Shown here piece by piece: positions 55,405 through 64,000 of a stretch of DNA of 64,000 bases. The DNA is from Anastrepha obliqua (Eukaryota > Arthropoda > Insecta > Diptera > Tephritidae): the NCBI RefSeq assembly GCF_027943255.1, contig NC_072893.1:119163784-119227783 (forward strand), in the 5' to 3' direction. How positions within the stretch are numbered: the first letter of the stretch is position 1; the number at the start of each line of letters is the position of its first letter. The notes beneath the pieces were generated by a model. That model was not told where the DNA came from. It made no database searches and saw only the letters and a program-made list of their open reading frames with translations. Both the position numbers and the translations under genes were made by a program.

Positions 55405-55995
55405 CTGCAAAGTTGGCGGTTTCGAGGTGGAAAGTAAAGCGCGTTTCTACAATCTTTTGATTACGCAGGTTACATGATTTTTTTATTTTGGGATGTAAGA
55501 CCAGCTTCCGATGTATTGTTGTGCGCTGAACGCATCTCTAATTTTGGATTCATTATTTTTAATTTTGAAAAACTGACCCCAAACCCACAATCAACGAGCC
55601 CAAAAGCCACTTGGTGTCCGTATTTATGAGCTTAATTCTGTTATAGTTTAATAATGGGGAATTCGTTCGTAAATAAATCGCTTACAAATACATTGGAAAT
55701 CAATCTCATTATAAAAAAAGAGGTAAATGTTGGAGACCTATGTTATCTGAATACTCTGACCGGTTTTATTGGCTCTTTTTTGTGTTGTAAAGGAGGTTCA
55801 AGTCAAATTTTTCAAAAACATCTCAAAGGTACCACCAGGCCAATGCTAATTGGGGCATGCTCCAACTAATACAATAGCGAGCCGAGGTGGGCTAAATTCC
55901 GCCCTAAAACCACAAAAGTTTAACATCTGCGTCGAACAGCGTTTATGTGCGAAGACACAACAGGTACCTACCTATGAATGTTAGACGCCCGTCCG
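55405..55995. other. Unassigned sequence
   Basis: No gene was recognised. 55880-55990 may be continuous with the remnant that follows. Confidence 0.3.
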
Positions 55996-55999
55996 TCCC

Positions 56000-56250
56000 C
56001 CACTGCTAGGGGACGGTTACTGAGCCAGGGCTTGTTCGAGAATAGCTCGTTAATCTCTGGAGCGTTCACAATGAACTATCATGTGTTCTGGGTTTTCGTA
56101 AGTTTCGGGCAGTTTGGACAGAAAGGGTTGAACAGTGCAGTTGAAAACAGCCATGCCTGTTGAACAACTACGAAAGGACTACCGCTTCTTCGATACGGCA
56201 CCTTAACCATATAATGTCACATACAAATTTACGCTAGGAGTCCCGACCTT
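56000..56250 (-). pseudogene. Probable non-LTR C-terminal zinc-domain remnant
   Basis: In shifting minus-strand frames I read TGMAVFNCTVQPFLSKLPET then YENPEHMIVHCERSRD. This follows the GHGxFxxYL...CxxCxxxxEHVxFxC layout seen at 20405-20917. It is short and degraded, so the identification is tentative. Confidence 0.5.
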
Positions 56251-56254
56251 GCAT

Positions 56255-58595
56255 GAGATATTTACCGAGGTAGTTGGTTGAAAGACGTCTCCTAATGGCT
56301 GACGAAATTTTACAAGCCTAAACTCACTTTGACAATACTACTGGGTATCAATCAACGAGGATATTAGCAAACGCAGAGGAAAACTTTTCATGCATTAACA
56401 TTTTTCTGAGTGGAAGTTGCTCAGAAGCGGTTTAGGTAGCTTTTACATCTAACTAAGCCACAAATTTGGCGCGGGGTGACTTAACTAGTTATTGTTAGAT
56501 GGGAGTTCATGTGAGGTGAAGGTATTGAATCCATTAATCCCGCTTTAAAGCCTGTTCTTTTTCGATCCGACTTCTTATACTATACTCGTTTTGATTATTC
56601 TCAATATTTATTTTGCTGGCTGCGAAACGCTTCTGCTCTTTTTTCTTAATTATACCTTCGAGCGCTAGGAGCTCTAATGAAGTAGTTGACCCTTGAGTTA
56701 AGTTATGGAGAGAAGTGTCTCCACACTTTTGAATCAATATGAAGGCCGAAAGTTCAAATTAGTAAACTAAAATTTCGCGAAAGGGCAAAGAGTCAGTTAG
56801 ATCAGCTTGACGATTCATGATTCGAGGACCAAGTGAACTTTTATGTGATGCATACATCTCATAAGAGGGTCGAGATTAATATGGAGTGAAGTCTATAAAT
56901 GAAAAATTAGGCATATGGCATATTCATATCTGCATTTGCCTTTCGATTCGACAATCACAGAGCAAATAAATGAACGGCGAATTAAACGTGAAGAAGATGG
57001 AGTAGAAGTCTGTGGCATAGGAAATAATTAAGCAAACTACTTCGATACCCAAAAAATGTTGGCGTTTAAAAAGTCCTATTGCACATGTGACTTCCACCCA
57101 CAAAAAGTGTCCAAACACTAATGGATAAGGAGTTGCAGTATAAACTAAGAAAATCAGCGAACCGGCGGCACGCAATGCATGCAACAACAAAGGCCAACTT
57201 AGTAGTAGAAGTGAAACAAAGTCATATAAAGTGAAAGGTAGGGACAGAGTGAGGAAGACAACCAACAGGGGCTAAGCGCGTTAAAGAGCCAACCATTGTG
57301 TCGGGGACATTTTCATTTTCCGCTTGTGTGGCACATAAAAATGTTTGCAAACGAACGCCAGCGCATCGTGGTGGCAGCTAAGTGCACATTAATCTTATGC
57401 CACATCAATATTTGCTACGACAAGTATACGCTGGTGCCGCGCAGTCAGGGCGGCGAGCAGTAAAGGAAAGTGGAAAGGAAAAGAAAAGAAGTGAAATGCA
57501 GCTTTTGAGCAGAGCGATTACGCGTGCCGACTTAGCAATCGTTTTTTTTTTGTTTTTTGGTTTCTCTCGATCGGCAGGCGGCAGATGTGGTTCATGCAAT
57601 GTACGCTGCCCATCGCGCCCCTTCGCGCCAAACTTCTGCTTTAACCTAAAAAACTCTTTCGTCGCATCGTTGCATTCAGAGCTGTCACTAGTTTTTAAGC
57701 ATTGCATGCAAGCCTTCACGAAATTGCTTATCAGTTTCAGAAAAGTTTGTACTTTTTTGTTCCCACCAACAATTTTTCTTTTTCTACTTTTCTAATTCTT
57801 CACCCTCCGTTTTTATAGCTCTATGCAGTTCAGCGGTAATTTGTCTTTTTTCGCAAATTATTTGTCACAAACAAACGAAATTTGAGAATTTTACGCTTGT
57901 AAACAATTGTGATAAGCGCCAGAAAATGCTTGTGTCGCTCTGACAGTTTGATGTATTTGTTTGAAATTTTTTCGAATGGTTGATAAATTTTGTGGTATAC
58001 TTTGTGGCGCGCATTTTAAGCGCAATTTAGTTTTGCAATCACAGCAAGTATTCAATTTTTTTCGGTTCTCGGTTGCGCTTTTCTTAGTCATCAGTGCACT
58101 TTTTGGCATCAGGTCATAATTTCTTGTCATAAGGGCTAACCTATGGAAGTAAAACATTTTTTGTTCAAATTTATTATTGTATGATCCTATTCACTAACGG
58201 TGCTAAACACTTCCGAGCCGGACAAAATAAGCACTTTTCAGACGAATCCTGGTAGTTGGCAAGCGTTTTTATTTTATCGCGAAAAATACATAGTTCTTTT
58301 TAATATTTAGAAGCATATTTTCGAGCTGATTTGTGCTTTTCCTAAATATATGTAAATAATGAGAGCATATATTGTGGCGCAAACAAGTTTTTGTATATCC
58401 AATATGAAAATAACTAAATTTACTTGATGCAGAAATAATATTACAAAATAAGAGTGTTTAAATACAAATAAAATAAAGAAAATAGTACGTGAATAACTCT
58501 TGTGACGAAATAATATACCGTTCACTCTTCAAAGTTAGCTTAGGTTCAAAATTAGTAGGCCAGTAGCCATTTATGGCGAATTTTTGAAACAAAAT
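56255..58595. other. Non-coding DNA
   Basis: No homologous protein or element was recognised. The open frames near 57382-57795 on both strands overlap each other and lack motifs. Confidence 0.4.
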
Positions 58596-58599
58596 TGAT

Positions 58600-59910
58600 T
58601 AATGGAAGTATACTTTTTGGAGCAAAATTAAGCAGAAATATGAAAACCTGCATTTTGGTGCATAGAATATTATCGCATAGTGAAATGATGTAGAAATATT
58701 AAAGTAAATTTTTTGTTTTATATTTATTAATGTTATAAAATATCGAAGCATACTTTTTGGTGCATTTGAAGTGGAAATATTGAAGCATTTTGAAAAGAAA
58801 ACAAAACATCGAAGCACACTTTTTGGTGCATTTTCAATGTTTGAAAATATTTCCTTAGTATAGTGAAATTAACTTTAAATATCGAAACATACTTTTGGGC
58901 GCCTGAAATATTACCACATATTGAAATGAAGTAGAAATCATAAAGCATACTTTTGTGTGCATGCCAATTCTTAACATTTTGTGTTAAAGATGGAATATCG
59001 AAGCATACTTTTGGGTGCATTTAAAATTTCGGAAAATGTTTCTTTGATACTGTGAAATTAACTGTAAATATCGGAACAGACTTTTCAGTGTACAACATTT
59101 TTAACTTTTGAAATGGCCGAAGCATACTTTGGGGTACGTGAAATTTCAGTTCATATTTAAATGAAGTTGAAAATTTTAAAGCATACTTTTCCGTGCATGC
59201 CATTCCTGAACATTTTCCATTGAAGCTGAAATATTGAAGCATACTTTTTGGTGCATTTCCCATTTTTGAAGGTCTTTCATTCGTATTGTAAAATGAATTT
59301 GAAATATCGATACATGTACAATATTTTGCACATTTAATATGAAGCTGAGATATTGAAGCATACTTTTGGGCGCATGAAATTTCAATTCACATTTAAATGA
59401 AGTTGAAAATATTAAAGCATACATTTGTGAACATTTTTCAATCAACCGAAATATCGAAGCATACCTTTAGGTTCCCTTCCAATTTAAGAAAATATTTCTC
59501 TGATATTGTGAAGTGAATTCAAAATATCGAAACATACTTTTTGTTGTACAACATTTTTCACTTTTAAAAATGTAGCTGGGTAATTGAAACATACTTTTAG
59601 GTGCATGGAATTTCAGCACATATTTAAATTAAGTTGAAATATTAAAGCATACTTTTTCGTGCTTGCCATTTGTGAACATTTTGCAATCAAACGAAATATC
59701 GAAGCATACCTTTAGGTACACTTCCAATTTCAGAAAATATTTCTCTGATATTGTGAAGTGAATTCAAAATATCGAAACATACTTTTTGTTGTACAACATT
59801 TTTCACTTTTAAAAATGAAGCTGGGTAATTGAAACATACTTTTAGGTGCATGAAATTTTAGCACATATTTAAATCAAGTTGAAAATTTATAGCATACTTT
59901 TTAGCACCGT
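58600..59910. repeat. Satellite with roughly 60-bp subunits and about 240-bp higher-order unit
   Basis: A core like (C/T)GAA(G/A)CATACTTTTNGGTGCAT occurs about 20 times between 58608 and 59888. From about 59000 on, four subunit types follow in fixed order (cgaagcatac, cgaaacatac, tgaaacatac, taaagcatac). Full units start near 59000, 59237, 59456 and 59700 (periods about 237, 219 and 244). The last two units are nearly identical over about 200 bases, so the array has expanded recently at its right side. The left part is more diverged. Minus-strand frames with recurrent KSMLRYF/QKVCFDI peptides are a by-product of the repeat. Confidence 0.88.
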
Positions 59911-59914
59911 GTTT

Positions 59915-60635
59915 AGGTTCTCAGCAGCTTTTTGAATGCGATGGTAAATAATCTTTTATGGAAAAAGTATAGATATTCGTTACAGTGGAGCATGATTCGC
60001 GGCATCTTTTGGAGTTGTATAGTCTTTTACAGGAAACATTTTTCGAAATTAAAAAAAAAAAATTCAATTTCTTTATTATTTTTAAATATTTTTATTGAAA
60101 AATATAATATATATTTCAATGACAAGTAGCTAAGGGCAGTTGTGCTATTATTTTTATCCTGACTCAATAATGACCAAAATGTGACCCCGTTTAGTAGCTG
60201 ATCCATCATATGAGTCATCAGCTGCCCAGTTCTGCTGGTGATAATAATATTTTTCGGAATTATGCATAAAATGAAAAGAAAATTTTTAAAGAACTATTGA
60301 ATCATTATTATTAGCAATTTTGCTGCATTATTTCATCATTTTAGATCTGTAGAGAAATAAACTTTTCCGCGAAATCCCACTTGTTGTTGAGTTTGAGTAA
60401 AAATCATTTTCAGCACAAAAAAATAGTAAAAATTACTTGAACAAATTTGTTACATTTTTGTTTTAACTTACCGATTTCCTTTCATTCAGTAATGAGAAAT
60501 GGAAGCCTTTAGTGAAGACGCATGTATTTAGGCGCTGAATTAGTTCCCCTCTCCTATTAAGCTATCCTCCTATTAGTTATCCTACAAATAACCATCATAT
60601 GACTTAATAGCGAAGCTATCATCTGACAAACAATC
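59915..60635. other. Non-coding AT-rich DNA
   Basis: Nothing was recognised in this stretch. Confidence 0.35.
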
Positions 60636-60639
60636 CACC

Positions 60640-61060
60640 CAGTTTTTCAGATGCAATAAGCTGCCATTTTGGCCATTCTATGGGTAACGTTGCAGAAGTA
60701 CAAAGTGTTTTGTGACAAGTTCGAACAGAACACTGTCAAACTTTCTACTACAACTTGGAAGGAAAGACGTTCGGTTGATGGTCGGTATTATTACAGAACA
60801 CAACCCATGGGGTCAGCATATGACCACCATTGGAACCATTGATCACCCGATGTGCCTGTCTTGCATGTAGGAGGCGGATAGCATTGATCACTTTCTTGGT
60901 GAGTGTCCTGACTTTGCTAGAGCAAGGCTCGAGTTTTCGGTTCCGCTGACGTGAGAATGAGTAAGTTTCGTTCTCTAAAATTGGAGGATATTTACAAATT
61001 TACCAAAGAATCTCGGCTTTTTAGCCTGAGTGTTTTAGGAGCCACCAAACCTCTTTCTTA
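60640..61060 (+). pseudogene. Non-LTR retrotransposon C-terminal zinc-domain remnant
   Basis: Plus-strand frames give RRSVDGRYYYRTQPMGSAYD or, shifted, HNPWGQHMTTIGTIDHPMCL, then a stop, then DSIDHFLGECPDFARARLE and FRSLKLEDIYKFTKESRLF. The C-x2-C...H-x4-C pattern followed by ARARLEF matches the post-RNase H end of the elements at 26310-26830 and 46560-47215. It is a 3' fragment only. Confidence 0.7.
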
Positions 61061-61069
61061 TGCGTGTGA

Positions 61070-61425
61070 CTTTGCATAGCTTTTTAAGGTATTGCCTCTT
61101 TCTTTATTCTTAAAACATTTTGAAAACTATTTTTATTTCTGCAAGTTTGTCAGTACAACCAGCTTATTGTGCTAACTCAAGCAGGTTTCCTTAAGCCGGA
61201 TCGATCTCTAATAAAGCGAGAAGCAAATTTCAAGCCCTCCTTTACTGTTTGTGTAAGGCAGAACTGATTCTATTACCAAACTGGCAAAAAATTAAAAAAA
61301 AAATTATAAAATTGTTTATATTTAATTTTTCATGCTGACCGATTTTCAAAATGTTGAGTTGCTTCCAGCAAAAAATTTTCGTGAGTTTATCAAGCTAAAT
61401 TTTTGCTATTTTCTAACCAACCTGC
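61070..61425. other. AT-rich spacer before satellite
   Basis: No gene is seen. It is transitional to the 46-bp satellite, whose first imperfect units appear near 61310-61500. Confidence 0.35.
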
Positions 61426-61429
61426 TGAT

Positions 61430-62340
61430 AGTTTTTTTTTTTTGCTATTTAATTTTTCATAGTTTTGGCAGAAAAATTAAAAGTTTTTTCTATAGTTATA
61501 ATTTTTCAAAGTGTTTGAAAATTTTTTTAAGATTTTTTCTATTTAATTTTTCATAGCGTGTGGAAAAAATTTTTAAGATTTTTTCTATTTAATTTTTCCT
61601 AGTGTTGGAAAAAGTTTACAAGATTTTTTCTATTTAATTTTTCTTAGTGTTTGGAAAATGTTTATAAGATTTTTTCTATTTAATTTTTCCTAGTGTTGAA
61701 AAAAATTTTTAAGATTTTTTTATTTAAATTTTCATAGCGTTTGAAAAAAATTTATAAAATGTTTGCTTCTTAGTTTTTTATAGTGTTTGAAAAAAATGTA
61801 TAAGATTTTTGCTATTTAATTTTTCATAATGTTTGGAAAAAATTTATAAGATTTTTTTTATTTAATTTTTCATAGTGTTTGGAAAAAATGTATAAGATTT
61901 TTTCTATATAATTTTTCATAGTGTTTGGAAAAATATTATAAGATTTTTTCTATTTAATTTTTCTTAGTGTTTGGAAAATGTTTATAAGATTTTTTCTAGT
62001 TAATTTTTCCTAGTGTTGAAAAAAATTTTTAAGATTTTTTTATTTAAATTTTCATAGCGTTTGAAAAAAATTTATAAAATGTTTGCTTCTTAATTTTTTA
62101 TAGTGTTTGAAAAAAATGTATAAGATTTTTGCTATTTAATTTTTCATTGTGTTTGGAAAAAATTTATAAGATTTTTTCTATTTAAGTTTTCCTAGTGTTG
62201 GAAAAAATTTACAAGATTTTTTCTATTTAATTTTTCATAATGTTTGGAAAAAAATTTATAAGATTTTTTTTATTTAATTTTTCATAGTGTTTGGAAAAAT
62301 GTTATAAGATTTTTTCTATTTAATTTTTCATAGTACTCTG
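61430..62340. repeat. AT-rich satellite, about 46-bp unit with 320-bp higher-order repeat
   Basis: The unit AAGATTTTTTCTATTTAATT followed by TTTCATAGTGTTTGGAAAAA and ATTTAT repeats about 19 times, with starts near 61529, 61575, 61620, 61666, 61711 and onward (spacing 44-48). The block from 61641 recurs almost exactly from 61961 for about 200 bases, including the odd variant GTTTGCTTCTTA. This defines a 320-bp (seven-unit) higher-order repeat. Non-coding. Confidence 0.9.
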
Positions 62341-62344
62341 GCCT

Positions 62345-64000
62345 TACTTACTTGTATATAATCAGTGATTGCAAACCAAATTCTGCATTCTTCCCACATA
62401 ACGATTTCGTTACTAATTCTAACGAAGTTTTTTCTATTTACTACTTCACTTCATAATAACATGAAACAATACATTTTGAAATTTTAATCTGCATATTCGT
62501 ATAATTGCTGCATTGCATTCCAACTCCCAATGTTTTCCAACAGTGTGCACCCGCCCAGCCAACGTTGATTGTCTTTCCATTCTTCTTTAATACATTTATT
62601 ACTTAATTATTCCTGGCTAATCCGACACAATTCGCTGCTTGTATACTTTGTTCGTTTTTTTCGCTCTACCACAAAATCGCTTGCAATTTCTTTCACATAA
62701 CTGCGCTGACTCTCTGCGCACCCTGCATCCTGCACTCTCCACCTCTATCACTTTCGGTCTCATCATTTCGTTGGTGCTCACTAATAACTATTGTATAATT
62801 CCCCACTCGAGTGCCGTTTAATCTCTACCATTTTAATTGGCTTTTCTGGCGGTCTTAATACGACTACTTTTGTCTCACTACCCAGCTGGCTCGTTCACCC
62901 GCTCGCTCTGCGTTCTGTTTGTTTCGCTTGGCAAAAATCGCCCAATTTTGGTAGATGACACTGTTTCAGTGTCTGGTAAACATAGGCGGCTTCACTAGGT
63001 GGCCATTTCTCGGTTTGCTGTCGGGATAAGCCCTTTTGCCTGCATTTTCATAGAAACTGTCTTTGCCTTTTGCGTTTTTTAAGGGTTTTACGCCCTATTG
63101 TGTTGGTCTTTGGCCTACCAAAAAGCGAGTGAGAGTTTGTTTTTGTTATTGTGGTTTTATGTACATTCTTGTTGTTGTAAGTGTTGTTTACGGCGTGCTT
63201 ATTTCTGTCGCTGCTGTCAGTTTTGCTGGCTCTTAGTTGCTGTTTTTGTTTTGGTTTTCTGTTTTTGTTGTGGTTTTGCCGCTATTGTGGCAACAATTTA
63301 CCAGCAGCCAGCTCGTGCGCCTTTCGATGGCTTTTCCTTGCCACTCCATGCGCCGCTCTGCCCTTTTCTGGCATCGTCTGCTACCCCTTTCCCCTAGCAT
63401 TACGTCCATTCTTTGGCGTTTCTTGTTATTATTATTGTTGCTGCCAAATCATCTCCACCATTGTTGTTGCTGTTGTTGGTGAGTTCGGTGTCTGTCTGTC
63501 ATTGCCAACGCTAATACCATTATTGTGTTGACGACATTTTGTTGTTATTGCTTTTTTCTTTTTTGAGGCAATTTATTGTTGCCGTTGTTTTTGTATGTGG
63601 GATTTGTTACGTGTTATTATGGTGAATAAAATATTGAGATTTGTTGGGAAATTTATTGGCCGCTCAACCGCATACAGAGTTGTATAACTGTTTCGGAGAA
63701 GCGGTAGGCAGCTGGGCACAAGAGAATATGACTGAGGGCTTCTGGAGTTGGTTGTGGGGGCGTTGGAAATGAAATGCCATAAATTTTTGGTAAGTGTTGG
63801 CGGTGGATTTTTAATTAGAATGCCAAAAACTTAATTACCTTTGCATCCTATTTTGGCGATTAACCGACAGCATAGAATGACAGAGTAGGAAAAGAAATGA
63901 TAGAGAGGGAAAGAAGTCGGAAATAATTTGCCAAAAAATTTAGACCAAAATAAAAACAGAAATATTAGGCTATAAAATATTCATAAGGAAGTACAATTTT
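62345..64000. other. Non-coding DNA with TTG/CTG-rich tract
   Basis: No gene was recognised. 63100-63540 is rich in TTG, CTG and TTTGTT words, which create several overlapping open frames without protein motifs. The rest looks unique and AT-rich. Confidence 0.45.

Noticed and set aside
57382..57795. Open frame of 137 residues on plus and 104 on minus
   Set aside because: Both are open in the same DNA, the plus frame ends in low-complexity Phe/Leu, and no motif was found.
58600..59450. Minus-strand open frames with recurring KSMLRYF/QKVCFDI peptides
   Set aside because: They follow the satellite period exactly, are broken by stops at each unit boundary and resemble no protein. They are a by-product of the repeat.
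63098..63531. Overlapping plus-strand frames rich in Leu, Phe, Cys and Val
   Set aside because: Three frames are open at once because of TTG/CTG/TTT words. No signal peptide-plus-domain architecture or homologous motif is seen.

Overview
The window looks like repeat-rich intergenic or intronic DNA from an insect, most likely a higher fly. The reasons are a BEL/Pao retrotransposon, a Jockey-type non-LTR element, many mariner lineages, a Helitron, a tRNA-derived SINE that I recall from tephritid fruit flies (memory, not checked), and an AT-rich background full of (CATA)n, (GT)n and (TTG)n runs. I found no host protein-coding exon and no intact tRNA or rRNA gene. Every recognisable coding segment belongs to a mobile element or to an uncharacterised multi-copy gene family.

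Layout. 1-10.4 kb: AT-rich DNA with a 237-bp-period duplication, a mariner fragment, a non-LTR RT remnant (minus strand), a mariner remnant, a SINE copy, a tandem array built on GGATCCCGA palindromes, and a minisatellite made from the 3' end of a second non-LTR remnant. 10.4-19.6 kb: the best-preserved locus, a BEL/Pao element with 224-bp LTRs that look identical, a 5-bp target duplication and one intact 1775-codon gag-pol ORF. A 5'-truncated Jockey-like element with a poly(A) tail and a 13-bp target duplication sits inside its 5' LTR. 19.6-33.8 kb: non-LTR 3'-end remnants, a SINE body, a complete but frameshifted Tc1/mariner element with TIRs and TA duplication, further mariner remnants, a candidate MITE, a tRNA-Gly-like SINE head and an LTR-like leader.

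36.0-37.5 kb: an internally deleted copy of a cysteine-rich gene family of unknown function that I believe is widespread in arthropods. 39.2-47.2 kb: a Tc1/mariner remnant, three non-LTR remnants and a Helitron that kept its 5' end but lost its nuclease core. 47.2-52.3 kb: a mariner cluster. One mariner is split by a full SINE with target duplication and abuts a second mariner almost directly. 52.7-61.1 kb: (CAA)n-tailed non-LTR 3' ends and a 1.3-kb satellite with an approximately 240-bp higher-order unit. 61.4-62.3 kb: a second satellite, basic period about 46 bp, with a 320-bp higher-order repeat. 62.3-64 kb: CTG/TTG-rich unique-looking DNA.

How it works together. Only the BEL gag-pol ORF looks intact. 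The Jockey-like ORF2 is one nucleotide out of frame in an A8 run. The nesting gives a relative history: BEL insertion, then Jockey insertion; mariner, then SINE. The most unusual material is the two adjacent higher-order satellites, the minisatellite derived from non-LTR coding sequence, and the unnamed gene family at 36-37.5 kb.
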